Positions 17,201 through 26,623 of a stretch of 64,000 nt of DNA are shown in pieces; the stretch's first letter is position 1; the number at the start of each line of letters is the position of its first letter. The translations under genes were made by a program, and so were the position numbers. The notes beneath the pieces were generated by a model. That model was not told the origin of the DNA and searched no databases. It worked only from the letters and a program-made list of their open reading frames with translations. Location of the stretch: assembly GCA_018056765.1 (NCBI GenBank), contig JAGPFA010000001.1:62001-126000 (forward strand), in the 5' to 3' direction. Source of the DNA: Syntrophaceae bacterium (GTDB lineage Bacteria > Desulfobacterota > Syntrophia > Syntrophales > Smithellaceae).

Positions 17201-18445
17201 GTACGCTGCGCGTGCGTGGGCGGTGATTTCGTCAATAATCAAATCGGCATTGATGATCCTGCCGATGAACTTCCTTCCCGAACCGGTAGTGCCTACTCCA
17301 TCAAAGATAAAGGAGCATGCGTGTTTTTGCGAGATGTCGTCAATTGCTTCGAAAATCGCCTGTACCGCCTTGAGCGGCGCGCCCGCTGTCTGGGTGTAAA
17401 GTCCGGCCAGGGTCTCGTTTCGGTTGTTGATCAAAACGGCCTTGGTGCTTGTCGAGCCGATATCCAGTCCCAGATAAACATTTTGTTTTTCGGCAAGTGG
17501 CCGGTAGATGTCCACTTCAATAGGCGCCGACTTGTTTGCCGGTTTGAAGAGGTAGTTCTCGTGGGAAGAAAAATCAGGGTATGTGGAGAGCTCCATCTGT
17601 AACGGCGGATAGCCGTATGATTTTTCATGCGTCTGCTTGATAAACAGATCATCCCACGTCTGCACCGAAAGGGGCAGTGGGGCTGTCTCCTCCATAAAAA
17701 GAAGTGCCGCTCCGATTGAGCCGTACAGATGCGCGTATTCGGCAATGACCGGTTCTGCCTTGAGCATGGTTGCCAAATGTTTGACCACGGCGTCGTTCAT
17801 GGAAACGCCGCCTGCCAGAACAAGCGGCTCAGGCACACCTGTTTCCGTGATGAGCGTGTCGACGACATTTTTCGCCAGCCCTTCACACAGGCCGTCGCTT
17901 ATCTGTCCGATAGAGTAGCCTTCCTGCTGTGCGTGGATCAGGTCGGTCTTGGCAAAAACTGCACAACGGGTGGCGATTTTCGGTGTACTGTCCTGATTGC
18001 AGAAAGCTACGGTACTTAAAGTTTCGATGCTCTTGAGGTTCAGGCGCCTGGCCTGCTGGTCAAGAAAGCTTCCCGTACCGGCGGCGCAGGAGGAATTGGA
18101 ACGGAAACGTTCGTATTCGCCTTTTTCATTGAAGGTAATCAGACCGAAATTCTCGCCTCCGACAAACAGGATGCTGCCCACCTGTTTGTGGTATTTTTTT
18201 ACGGCGGCAATCATGGCGATCTGCGCGTCATAACGGTACGCTCCTTCGAGTATGTCAGGACCTGACGAGGTCATGGCGATGCCGCCTATTGATTTGATAT
18301 CCACTTCGTTGAGCATTTCCCGCATGGTTTCGGAAATTGCTCCCTGATGAAATTTGTAGGAAGAGTGGACAACGACGCCTTTGGTGTTGACCACCGCAAG
18401 AGAAAGCGCAACCGAACCGATATCGATACCTGCTACATTCAACAT
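14252..18445 (-). CDS. Acyl-CoA dehydratase activase, double ASKHA ATPase fused to DUF2229 and HgdB-like regions
   Basis: 1,397 residues. Two BadF/BcrA/HgdC-type ASKHA ATPase domains occur in tandem: GIDIGS (6-11) with NSSCAAGTGSF (Cys120, Cys161), and LGLDIGSTSTKA (325-336) with NNVCAAGTGSF (Cys451, Cys489). The Cys pairs are where such activases hold a bridging [4Fe-4S] cluster. A DUF2229-like activase-related region follows (about 670-890), then a 2-hydroxyacyl-CoA dehydratase-like C-terminal part. Known activases use ATP hydrolysis to inject an electron into 2-hydroxyacyl-CoA dehydratase or benzoyl-CoA reductase. The substrate of this giant form is unknown. It overlaps the antiporter stop by seven bases. 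Confidence 0.88.
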   Translation of the reverse strand: MLNVAGIDIGSVALSLAVVNTKGVVVHSSYKFHQGAISETMREMLNEVDIKSIGGIAMTSSGPDILEGAYRYDAQIAMIAAVKKYHKQVGSILFVGGENFGLITFNEKGEYERFRSNSSCAAGTGSFLDQQARRLNLKSIETLSTVAFCNQDSTPKIATRCAVFAKTDLIHAQQEGYSIGQISDGLCEGLAKNVVDTLITETGVPEPLVLAGGVSMNDAVVKHLATMLKAEPVIAEYAHLYGSIGAALLFMEETAPLPLSVQTWDDLFIKQTHEKSYGYPPLQMELSTYPDFSSHENYLFKPANKSAPIEVDIYRPLAEKQNVYLGLDIGSTSTKAVLINNRNETLAGLYTQTAGAPLKAVQAIFEAIDDISQKHACSFIFDGVGTTGSGRKFIGRIINADLIIDEITAHARAAYELNKETDTILEIGGQDAKFTTMKNGMVTFSVMNNVCAAGTGSFIEEQAVKLGVSLNDYSNRAMNSPSPVSSDRCTVFMERDINNYLSEGYTVDEVLASVLHSVCENYLAKVALEASIGHNICFQGATARNRALVAAFEHRLKKPIFVSPFCHLTGALGSALILAENAVKGSAFRGLSLHRENIPVENEVCELCHNNCKINKVTVQGETVAFGFLCGRDYDTKRYIGKSKINYDLIREYKRAFPAPKKPARFKKHIRIGLPHALHMAEEMPLWKHFFAALGVETVSSENIKTAVKIGKKLAGAEFCAPVSAYLGHVNYLVDKCDYIFLPFYLEAKKQKDEDYRYYCYYTQFAPSIAAGMKSLRRKHKLIMPVIDHQSFQSRIELFSILKTILNTGYWEIYNAYEAAISYYQDGRKNLKNVYEREKAAHNEISIALLGRPYAVMQNSMNKGIPDIFAGMDIKAFHHDMLPLDEEDNSEIAPLLKRLHWNHAARILKASLYIARTPGLYPVYVTSFKCSPDAFTLEYFKRIMDKYSKPYLVLELDEHDSNVGYETRIEAAVRSFNNHHKNKNLRLLSSRLLPLNSEGTSKIKDKTLLFPSFDPINSKLMEAVFIREGIDARVVPLTEKTIQRGLRTNTGQCLPVNLIAQSYMDYIEENMLDPAQTVGWIFDSHVACNIRVFPEQIKGIMEAAGNGMEKVGVYIGNMSLSELSMQASIETYFAHMFGGMLRRIGCKIRPYEKEKGQTDRILAQSVTMLYNTLLGGRSKDDDLARVIGMFKKIETNPGSRPKVAIFGDLYARDNDVFNQGLIRCIEEYGGEVITTPFNEFAKLIASPYMRRWFMEGSFKDVIFTKTLITLVNQLEKSYYRIFNEILDEPALASDIDYRKIYEHFDVTVQHYGESADNLLKIASLMQHHPDLALFVQTNPAFCCAGLVTEAMAARIEEFTGVPVITLNYDGTGKNINSRVSPYIRFPRKNTIARGKGN

Positions 18446-19710
18446 AATTCTAGAATCTGCTCCTTTATATTATTTTGTGTATCTGTCTTTGTTTGTGTTT
18501 CTACATCTACCTCTTTATCTGTTGTACCAGTGTATGCCACGCCTTTTTTCCTGTCGAATATCATATTGCCGAAGGTCATCAACAGGATGGTGATAAAAAT
18601 GACCTGGGTGACAACTCCTATATTTATACAGGGAATCAGCATGGCAGACGGGATGCTTAAATAAAGTAAAATCGTGATCAGCCCGCGGGGTGCGAAAAAT
18701 AAGAGCGGTGAAAGGGGATAGCCAAGCACCAGCTTGAAAAATACCGCCCGTAAAATAAAGATAACCATCACGATAAGCAGGGCGATGATTAGATTGTCGA
18801 TGTTCAGCAGATCAGAAAGACGTGTGTAAAAACCGAAAAGGATAAAAAAGAAACTGCGGATGATGAAGGTCAGTTCACGAACGATGTTTTTGAAAGAGGC
18901 AAGCTCCAGATTGAATCCCTCAAAATTGATGATGCGTGCGGTATATTTATTTTTAAACAAAACATTGTTGTTCATGATGAGGCCGAAAATCAAAACGACG
19001 AGCAAAGAGGGCAGGTGAAGGAGTTTGGTCAGAGCATAAACAAGGACAATGGTTGTCATAATGATGACATATTTTACATGATGTGTGATTTTGTGCAGTA
19101 AAAACGCCAGTCCCATACTGAAAAGGATGGAGGCGAAAAACATAATAAAAAGTTCGGATAAAAAGCGCACGATTCCAGCAGTCGGTGCGCCTGCGTTGAA
19201 CAGGAGAAAATCAAACGCCAGAATGCCGACGATATCGGAGACAGAGCTTTCGTACGTGACAAATTCACGGTCGTTACTGTGGAGGCCTGTGGCAGAGGGG
19301 ATGGCCACCGCACTGCTGATGACCGCCAGGGGAATGATGTTTATGATCCCGGTTTTTAGATCGCACGCCAGAAAAAGTGAGCCCAGGTAGGCGAAAACGG
19401 CAACAAAGAGAGCGAAAAGCACCACAGCTGAAGACACAGAGCTAATGATCAGCCGGCCTTTGTCACGGCGGATCGCCAGATCAAGACTGCCCTCCAGGAC
19501 AATCAAAATCAGTCCCAGCGTACCCATGACGTAAAGAGGGACCTCCATATCAGGAAGATCAAGCTTCCAGAAAGATGACAGGTAACCGATGGCCATGCCC
19601 GTCAGAATCAGCAGGATGACGCCGGGAATTTTTGTGTGTCCGGCGGTAATGTCAAAAATATAGGCCAGCAGAATTACGCAGCAAAAGGCGATGAGAATAA
19701 AATAAGTCAT
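18439..19710 (-). CDS. Monovalent cation:proton antiporter (CPA family)
   Basis: 423 residues with about a dozen membrane helices, beginning MTYFILIAFCCVILLAYIFD. The Na+/H+ exchanger fold is suggested by LILIVLEGSLDLAI, the SSVSDIVGILAFDFLL helix carrying paired Asp residues and a late PLLFFAPRGLITILL segment with an Arg. A hydrophilic tail (about 395-423) is rich in Thr, Lys and Glu. Cation specificity cannot be read. The stop lies within the start of the CoA-activase gene, so the two are probably co-translated, an unusual pairing. Confidence 0.85.
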   Translation of the reverse strand: MTYFILIAFCCVILLAYIFDITAGHTKIPGVILLILTGMAIGYLSSFWKLDLPDMEVPLYVMGTLGLILIVLEGSLDLAIRRDKGRLIISSVSSAVVLFALFVAVFAYLGSLFLACDLKTGIINIIPLAVISSAVAIPSATGLHSNDREFVTYESSVSDIVGILAFDFLLFNAGAPTAGIVRFLSELFIMFFASILFSMGLAFLLHKITHHVKYVIIMTTIVLVYALTKLLHLPSLLVVLIFGLIMNNNVLFKNKYTARIINFEGFNLELASFKNIVRELTFIIRSFFFILFGFYTRLSDLLNIDNLIIALLIVMVIFILRAVFFKLVLGYPLSPLLFFAPRGLITILLYLSIPSAMLIPCINIGVVTQVIFITILLMTFGNMIFDRKKGVAYTGTTDKEVDVETQTKTDTQNNIKEQILELC

Positions 19711-20203
19711 AAACCGGTTTCTTCTTCTTTAACAGATCTGTCGGTCGGCTCGCCAATTTCTTATGGAGCCCCTCTTTTGTTGTCGTTTTCCGTCCGTTCT
19801 CTGGTGGTGTGTTCGTTATCCGCGCCGGATGACCCTGTTTAAATGTAGAGCATTACTTGCGGAAAAAACCGCCAGAATTCACATTTATACAAAGGTGATT
19901 GACCAGCGCCTGGATGAGAGCTTTGCATAATACCTCCTCCAGTCATTCCGGGCTTGACCCGGAATCCAGGAAGCACTTGATAACACTGGATACCGGCCTT
20001 CGCCGGTATGACGACATTGCCGGTTGGGCAGGGTTTGGCAAAGCTCTCTGGATGTAATTGTTCCATTCACCATGCGCTCGGTCTCCTCAAGCCTTCAATT
20101 ATAGACCAATCGCCTTTGGCTTTCAGACTGTTTCACGGGACAGAACTCATAGCACAAATAATATTTAAAGTTTACATAAAAAAAGCCAATAGTGGGCGAA
20201 CTT
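19711..20203. other. Intergenic gap with a MITE-like palindromic element
   Basis: No gene is seen. The gap lies between the antiporter and ABC permease genes, both leftward, and holds the 133-bp element at 19916-20048. The flanks are unremarkable mixed sequence, and I see no confident promoter or terminator. Confidence 0.6.
19916..20048. repeat. 133-bp MITE/REP-like element with 11-bp terminal inverted repeats
   Basis: The ends GAGAGCTTTGC (19916-19926) and GCAAAGCTCTC (20038-20048) are perfect inverted repeats. Inside are two perfect hairpins: ATTCCGGG-CTTGA-CCCGGAAT (19945-19965) and ATACCGGC-CTTC-GCCGGTAT (19990-20009). There is no coding capacity, so any mobility would need a transposase from elsewhere. 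Related half-motifs (ATGCCGGT-AAAA-ACCGGCAT) occur at 24881-24900. Confidence 0.65.
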
Positions 20204-20965
20204 TCATTTCATCCTGCTGAAAAGAACGCAGCCGATTGCCAGCATTATCGCGGCGAACAAGGTCACGACTGCCAGATTGATATAAAAAGGAGCATTACTG
20301 ATTCCCAGAAGAGCGCCGCGCACGCCATCGACCGTGTAGCTTAGAGGATTGAATTTTACCAGACTCGCAAGCCATCGGGGAAGCCGCTCATCGACAGGGA
20401 AAAGGGCTCCCGACAAAAAGAAAAGCGGAAAAACCACAAATGCGGAAATCACCTGAAAGCCTTCGAGGCTTTCCATGAGCGAACCAAGCGAAAGCCCCAC
20501 AGAAACCAGGGCTATCGAACTAACCATCAGGATTATCAATGCCTGGGGGATGCCCCAGGGATTAACTGAAGGGAAGAGAAAGGAAAAGATGAAGAGAATC
20601 GCCACCTGCATAATCACATCGGTGCAGCCGCCCAGCACCTTGCCGAAAAAAATGCTGATGCGGGTCACCGGAGCGACCAGTACTGCCTTGAGCACGTCGA
20701 GCTTACGGTCCCAGATGACATACAGCCCGAAAAAAACTGAGCCGAAAATGACAGACATGGTGAGAATTCCCGGATAAATATAGTCGCGATAATTGATGCC
20801 GTCCACCGACAGGCTGGCCCCTACGCCGCTGCCGAAAAGAAAAAGCCACATCATCGGTTGGACAAAGCTGGCCAGAATTCTGCTTTTTTCACGCCAGAAC
20901 ACTTTAAACTCACGCCACCAGACGGCGGAGATCCCCATGAATTCTTTAAGCAAAAGCTGATGCAA
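20204..20965 (-). CDS. ABC-2 type exporter permease (DrrB-like)
   Basis: 253 residues with six predicted membrane helices and the ABC-2 pattern: REKSRILASFVQPMMWLFLFG near the N-terminus and FFLSGALFPVDERLPRWLASLVKFNPLSYTVDGVRG near the C-terminus. It pairs with the ATPase ending five bases upstream to form a daunorubicin-resistance-type exporter. The cargo (lipid, drug or polymer) is not evident. A Met at residue 10 is an alternative start. Confidence 0.9.
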   Translation of the reverse strand: MHQLLLKEFMGISAVWWREFKVFWREKSRILASFVQPMMWLFLFGSGVGASLSVDGINYRDYIYPGILTMSVIFGSVFFGLYVIWDRKLDVLKAVLVAPVTRISIFFGKVLGGCTDVIMQVAILFIFSFLFPSVNPWGIPQALIILMVSSIALVSVGLSLGSLMESLEGFQVISAFVVFPLFFLSGALFPVDERLPRWLASLVKFNPLSYTVDGVRGALLGISNAPFYINLAVVTLFAAIMLAIGCVLFSRMK

Positions 20966-20970
20966 CAGGC

Positions 20971-21971
<1,001 letters not shown>

Positions 21972-21975
<4 letters not shown>

Positions 21976-22952
21976 TCAAAACCGGCCGCACCCGGCCACA
22001 GATAATAGAAGCCTGCTTTTGCTTTCATAATTTCAGGAAGTTCGATGTTCACCCAAGAGGGATTTGCGGCTCCTGGCGGGGAAACACGATAATAGTTTTC
22101 GTCAGGAATTTCCTTGCCACGGTAAACAACCACACGTGCGTTATCATCAAGACCGGCGGCCTGACGGGTCTGTTTTACAGCGTCGCTGATGTAGCCGATT
22201 TCGTCGATCAGCCTGAGCCCGAGCGCCTCATCGGCATTGAACAGGCGGGCGGTAGCTACCTCGGCATACGACGCATCATCAAGCTGCCGGTGCTTTTGCA
22301 CCAGCCCCATGAAGCGTTTGCCGAAATTGTCCACAGTTTGCTGGAAGAGCTTTTTTTCCTCGGCACTGGATTCGCGGAAAGGCGACCCCATATCCTTATC
22401 TTTGCCGGACTTGCTTACCTCGACGCCCAGGCCGATTTTATCCATCAGTCCATATGCCTTGGGACGCAGGAAGATCACGCCGACGGAACCGGTAAGAGTC
22501 GTCGGATGGGCCATGATCATATCGGCGGGAAGCGACAGGTAATAAGCCCCCGAGGCGGCCAGATCCATCATGATAACCGTCACCCTGTTGCCTGTTTTTT
22601 TCTTGTAGGCGGATATCTCATGGTAGAGCAGGTCGCTTGCCGTGATTGTGCCGCCTGACGAATTAATCTTCAGGAGCAATGCTTTGATATTTTTATCGTG
22701 CGCCGCTTTGTTCAGCTGCATCACCACCTGTTCGACCACACTGGGCTTGGAGGCAAGCAGCCCTTCTTTGGGAGCATCGGAAATCATGCCGCTTATTTCG
22801 ATGAGCAGAATTTTATCCTTTCCTTCTCCTTCCAGTGTGTATTCCTTAAGCGGTGTGGGAGATGAGTCCAGGAAATTGAACATGGGGCTGCAACCTGCGG
22901 CAAAAAGCAGGGTTAGTCCAACGACAGTAATGGTAGAGAATATTCTTTTCAT
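21972..22952 (-). CDS. sppA: SppA-like signal peptide peptidase (S49) lipoprotein
   Basis: 326 residues. The N-terminal lipoprotein signal ends LLFAAGC. The S49 core has ISGMI (strand 1), INSSGG oxyanion segment (96-101), MDLAASGAYYLSLPAD with nucleophile Ser134, and SKSGKDKDMGSP with general base Lys186. The 52-residue Ser-Lys spacing equals that of B. subtilis SppA. It degrades leftover signal peptides or membrane-associated peptides. Most SppA proteins are membrane-anchored by a helix, so the lipoprotein form is a variation. A GAAAGGA site precedes the ATG, and it may be co-transcribed with the aldehyde dehydrogenase 81 bases upstream. Confidence 0.88.
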
Positions 22953-23033
22953 TTAATTTGTCCTTTCAGATGTTGTGGGGAATAATCCTGATGGACCCGC
23001 CTTTGTCACTGGCGATAGCGCCGGGGTAATTTC

Positions 23034-24413
23034 TCATTTCATCAGCTTCATGAGATAGTTGAAAAGTTTTCCCTTGTCGGGAGTTGCGGCATCGACCGGG
23101 TCGGCCAGGTTGTAGCTTCGCAAAATACTTTTTGTGTGGGAAAAAGTGTCGAAACTGTATTTGCCGTGGTAGCGCCCCATACCGCTTTGCCCCACTCCCC
23201 CGAAGGGCAGGTAGTGCGAAACAATGTGCATAATTGTGTTATTTACCGCGCCTCCTCCAAAGGAAATTTCGCCAATGATTTTTCTGCGGATATCCTTGTT
23301 GCCGGCAAATAAATACAAAGCAAGAGGTTTGGGACGTTTGTTGATCCGGCTTATGACCTCGTCAAGTCGTGAATAGGTGATGATCGGCAGAATCGGGCCG
23401 AAAATCTCATCGGCCATGGCCGGGTGGTTCCAGTCCACCGGATACAGTAAAGTAGGTTCGATGTACTTCTGGGCCGCGTTGGTTTTCCCCCCGTAGGCCA
23501 GCTTATCCGGATCGATAAGAGCCTCCAGGCGTGTAAAATGACGATCATTGATAATCCTGCAGTAACGGGGGTGCGTAGACGCGTCATCACCATAGAATTT
23601 GCGTATCGCCGAAACGAGCTCATTTAAAAAAGCATCACTTACCGCTTCGTGAACGACAACATAATCCGGTGCGATGCAGGTCTGGCCTGCATTCATAAAT
23701 TTCCCCCAGGCGATGCGTGAGGCGGCGGTAGGCAGATCAGCGCTCTCGTGGACAATGGCTGGGCTTTTTCCCCCCAGCTCCAGTGTCAGCGGCGTAAGAT
23801 TCTTCGCTGCCGCTTCCATGACCACTTTTCCCACCGGAACGGAGCCGGTAAAAAAGATATAATCAAGCTGCTGAGCCAGAAGTGCATGTGTTTCTTCAAC
23901 ACCGCCCTGTACAACACGGATATACTCTTCAGGAAAAGTCTCACCAAGCACTTTGTCGATGATTGCCGCGCTATGCGACGCCAGTTCCGAGGGCTTCACA
24001 ATGGCCGTATTGCCGGCGGCGATGGCGCCCACCAGCGGGAGCATGGCCAGCTGCACCGGATAGTTCCAGGGGGCGATAATCAGGCAGACGCCGTAGGGCT
24101 CCTTGTAGATATAGCTTTTTGCCGGCATCATAAAAATCGGTGTGGTCACTTTTTCACGGGCGGCCCAGTCCCTGACATTGGCGATGGCCACCTTGATTTC
24201 GTTATAGACGCCGGCAAGCTCCGTCGCATAGGCGTCAACTTCGGCCTTGCGTAAATCTGCATAGACGGCGGCGAGAATGTCTTTTTCGTGGACTTTCAGG
24301 GCATCGCGCAGTTTGCGCAAAGCATCGAGTCGAAAGTCGATGGGGCGCGTTTGCCCCGAGAGGAAGAAATCTCTTTGCTTTTGAACGAGATCCTCAACGG
24401 TTTTAGTGTTCAT
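23034..24413 (-). CDS. NAD(P)-dependent aldehyde dehydrogenase, class-3/fatty-aldehyde type
   Basis: 459 residues, the length of class-3 enzymes. Catalytic features are PWNYP (Asn116), LELGGKSP (Glu212) and NAGQTCIAPDY (nucleophile Cys246), with SYLPFGGVGQSG-like sequence near the C-terminus (HYLPFGGVGQSGMGRYHG). It oxidises an aldehyde to the acid. Short alkyl, fatty or aromatic aldehydes are all possible. The class-3 C-terminus usually associates with membranes. A strong sigma-70 promoter lies 55-83 bases upstream and the ribosome site GGAAGGTGG is clear. Confidence 0.9.
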   Translation of the reverse strand: MNTKTVEDLVQKQRDFFLSGQTRPIDFRLDALRKLRDALKVHEKDILAAVYADLRKAEVDAYATELAGVYNEIKVAIANVRDWAAREKVTTPIFMMPAKSYIYKEPYGVCLIIAPWNYPVQLAMLPLVGAIAAGNTAIVKPSELASHSAAIIDKVLGETFPEEYIRVVQGGVEETHALLAQQLDYIFFTGSVPVGKVVMEAAAKNLTPLTLELGGKSPAIVHESADLPTAASRIAWGKFMNAGQTCIAPDYVVVHEAVSDAFLNELVSAIRKFYGDDASTHPRYCRIINDRHFTRLEALIDPDKLAYGGKTNAAQKYIEPTLLYPVDWNHPAMADEIFGPILPIITYSRLDEVISRINKRPKPLALYLFAGNKDIRRKIIGEISFGGGAVNNTIMHIVSHYLPFGGVGQSGMGRYHGKYSFDTFSHTKSILRSYNLADPVDAATPDKGKLFNYLMKLMK

Positions 24414-24467
24414 CGGCCACCTTCCATTTTTATGTGGTTCGATAAAAGTACTTTTTCAATAGAAGTT

Positions 24468-24496
24468 ACTATAAGTTCTGCCGGTGGCACTGTCAA
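24468..24496 (-). promoter_or_regulatory. Sigma-70 promoter of the aldehyde dehydrogenase gene
   Basis: On the minus strand, TTGACA (24496-24491) and TATAGT (24473-24468) are separated by exactly 17 bases. They lie upstream of the ATG at 24413. Confidence 0.8.
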
Positions 24497-24579
24497 GGCG
24501 AATGGATTGCCATGGCCGCCGAAAAAAATGCTCTGAACAATCCGCTGTGTCAACTGCGCCCGCCTTCCGCACCCCCCCC

Positions 24580-24652
24580 CTTCGACAGGCTCAGGGCAGG
24601 CTTCGACAGGCTCAGGGCAGGCTTCGACAGGCTCAGGGCAGGCTTCGACAAG
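24580..24652. repeat. 21-bp tandem repeat, three and a half units
   Basis: Units begin CTTCGACAGGCTCAGGG and end CAGG at 24580-24600, 24601-24621 and 24622-24642, followed by a decayed partial unit. There are no unique spacers, so this is not a CRISPR. The unit also occurs at 3021-3060. Confidence 0.85.
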
Positions 24653-24707
24653 CCGAGGACGAGCTCTCTCATTTTCTAAAGGATGGTCGGGGAGGAGGCT
24701 TAAGAAA

Positions 24708-24756
24708 AAGGATAAAGGCTAAAGGATAAAGGCTAAAGGCTAAAGGCTAAAGGAGA
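24708..24756 (+). repeat. Heptamer array, seven units
   Basis: Units AAGGATA, AAGGCTA, AAGGATA, AAGGCTA (three times) and AAGGAGA follow one another without gaps. The same type of array, on the other strand, forms the end of the wbpD-like gene at 3374-3408. Confidence 0.75.
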
Positions 24757-25021
24757 GGGGTGACGGATGTCGGCTATGAGCCAAGGGCTTTTTCCGACTG
24801 CTTTCACCCCCGGCCAACTGAAGCGAGCCACTCCCGCCGGGAGACTGTGTCGCAATCGTAAAGAAGCCATCAACATCGTCATGCCGGTAAAAACCGGCAT
24901 CCAGGACATAATGAAAATTCTGGATTCCTCCGTGTCAAGCACGGGGCAGGCTCAAAGTCGTTCTTCGCTTGCACTAAAGGACAAAAAAGTAATTAAGACA
25001 CAGTTTCCAGCGTGGGACAAA

Positions 25022-25259
25022 AAAGGAAGACTTCCATGTTTTCTGGATACCGGCCCTCCCCCGATTTCGCACGGGTATGACGATACTGTCTTACACCGGC
25101 AGGGGTGAAAAAACACTGTAATGAAAAGCGCGAAGCGCATCCATCTTGTCCCACGCCGGCGGGGGTGGCCTGCTAAAGCAGGCCGGGGGTGGATGTTTTG
25201 TACATTGGAAGCAGCGGCTTGGAATTGTCTCCTGTCTCCTGTATCCTCGTTTCCCATCC
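25022..25259 (-). repeat. Inverted copy of mosaic repeat blocks A and B
   Basis: Read on the minus strand, block A (25259 to about 25127) is followed by block B (25140 to 25022). The blocks are joined through the shared ATGCGCTTCGCGC motif. In the 3-kb copy the order is B then A. Landmarks match base for base over long stretches, with small indels. Confidence 0.78.
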
Positions 25260-25325
25260 ACCATCACCATGAACTACGAGCTATTTGTTACCAGCCACGA
25301 GCAAATCGCTTTCCACCATCCCTCC

Positions 25326-25397
25326 AATCTTCTAATCTTCTAATCTTCTAACCCTCCAACCCTCTAATCATCTAATCATCTAATCTTCTAACCCTCC
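25326..25397. repeat. Nine-unit octamer array
   Basis: Units are AATCTTCT (three), AACCCTCC, AACCCTCT, AATCATCT (two), AATCTTCT and AACCCTCC: exactly nine 8-bp units, 72 bases, all fitting AAYNNTCY. The array resembles the one at 14206-14261. Confidence 0.8.
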
Positions 25398-25644
25398 GGT
25401 CGCTGAGCTTGTCGAAGCATTAACGGATACCACAAACCAAGAGCCATGCGTTATCCCCCATCCACACATATCGTCCGGGACAGGAAATATTTGTTAAAAT
25501 AAGAAGAATGACATATGTTTCACGAAGGCTGTTGGAGATTATAGGGGGAAAATGCAGGCTGGTGAGTGAACCATTAGGTATATGATTAAAAATGACTTGT
25601 TTTTCAACAGGTATGTGAAATTAGAGCAGTAAGGAAAAGGGAAG

Positions 25645-26550
25645 ATGAGTAATTTGTTATTCGCCCTCGGGCTGACGCTTTTTGCCGGGATGGCTACCGG
25701 CATCGGTTCAGCCATCGCCTTTGCGGCCAAACGGACGGATTACCGTTTTCTTTCCGTGGCGACGGGTTTTTCCGCAGGCGTGATGCTCTATATTTCTTTT
25801 GTCGAGATATTTCCTGAAAGTGCGGCTCTTTTGGGTGACCGTTACGGGGATGTGTTGGGAGGGTGGCTTGTGGCTGCCTCTTTTTTTGGCGGCATGATTC
25901 TGATGGCAATTATCGACAATGTTATTCCTTCGGCGGATAACCCACATGAGGTGCATACGGAAGAAGAAATAGCACCGCTTCACGACCCGAAAGCTTCTTT
26001 GATCTCATCTGAGGCACACGTGACGCAAAGCGTCGACACTCTGGCTGCAGGCACCGGATATCGCTTAACTGCACACAGGGGGCTGATGCGCACAGGATTG
26101 TTCACGGCGCTGGCCATCACGATTCACAACTTTCCCGAAGGTATTGTCACTTTTTTGGCCGCCTTGCAGGAGCCGAAGCTGGGTGTGGCCATTGCCATAG
26201 CGGTCGCGCTGCACAATATCCCCGAGGGTATCAGTGTCTCAGTGCCGATTTTTTACGCGACAGGTAATCGGAAGAAAGCTTTTTTATATTCTGTGGCCAG
26301 CGGGCTTGCCGAGCCTCTGGGCGCGATTCTCACCTTTGGGTTGATATTGCTTTTTGCTGGTGAAGCTTCCGCAAGCGTACCGCAGCAGATGACCGGTATT
26401 ATGTTCGGCGCAGTGGCGGGTGTCATGGTTTATATCAGTGTGGATGAACTTTTGCCCATCAGCCGGAGCTACGGCAGAGGCCATGACAGTATTCTGGGGT
26501 TGATGGCCGGCATGGCTCTGATGGCGCTTAGCCTGCTTTTGCTCAGATAA
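25645..26550 (+). CDS. zupT: ZIP-family metal transporter (ZupT-like)
   Basis: 301 residues with about eight membrane helices. The two ZIP metal-site motifs are plain: HNFPEG (161-166) and HNIPEG (190-195). A His/Glu/Asp-bearing loop at 99-145 lies between helices 3 and 4, as in other ZIPs. ZupT-type carriers import Zn2+ and related divalent metals across the inner membrane. The loop ([14 protein letters not shown]) may help capture metal. It appears monocistronic, with GGGAAG before the ATG. No Zur box was recognised upstream. Confidence 0.9.
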   Translation: MSNLLFALGLTLFAGMATGIGSAIAFAAKRTDYRFLSVATGFSAGVMLYISFVEIFPESAALLGDRYGDVLGGWLVAASFFGGMILMAIIDNVIPSADNPHEVHTEEEIAPLHDPKASLISSEAHVTQSVDTLAAGTGYRLTAHRGLMRTGLFTALAITIHNFPEGIVTFLAALQEPKLGVAIAIAVALHNIPEGISVSVPIFYATGNRKKAFLYSVASGLAEPLGAILTFGLILLFAGEASASVPQQMTGIMFGAVAGVMVYISVDELLPISRSYGRGHDSILGLMAGMALMALSLLLLR

Positions 26551-26623
26551 AAAGATAAGGAGAGGGACGATCGCTCTTGCCGGGCCGGACGCTTTTCACT
26601 GCGGCCGGTATGCCCTGTATGCG

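Larger units (their letters stand above)
24414..25644. other. 1.2-kb intergenic gap rich in dispersed and tandem repeats
   Basis: It lies between divergent genes (aldehyde dehydrogenase leftward, ZIP transporter rightward). In order it holds the leftward promoter (24468-24496), 21-bp tandem repeats (24580-24652), a heptamer array (24708-24756), a degenerate copy of the palindromic core (about 24805-24842), a small hairpin ATGCCGGT-AAAA-ACCGGCAT (24881-24900), the inverted mosaic block (25022-25259) and an octamer array (25326-25397). A partial 21-bp motif in reverse lies near 25398-25418. Open frames here only translate repeats. Confidence 0.7.

Noticed and set aside
24580-24652. Short tandem repeats as a possible CRISPR
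   Set aside because: Units are contiguous with no unique spacers, and no cas gene is in the window.
24484-24729. Plus-strand frame encoding repeated LRQAQGR
   Set aside because: It is the translation of the 21-bp tandem repeats, not a protein gene.
24767-25108. Plus-strand frame of 113 codons
   Set aside because: It runs through mosaic repeat block B and small palindromes, with no ribosome site or domain.
25398-25418. Reverse sequence GGTCGCTGAGCTTGTCGAAGC as a separate element
   Set aside because: It is a decayed inverse unit of the 21-bp repeat, included in the gap description rather than as its own element.
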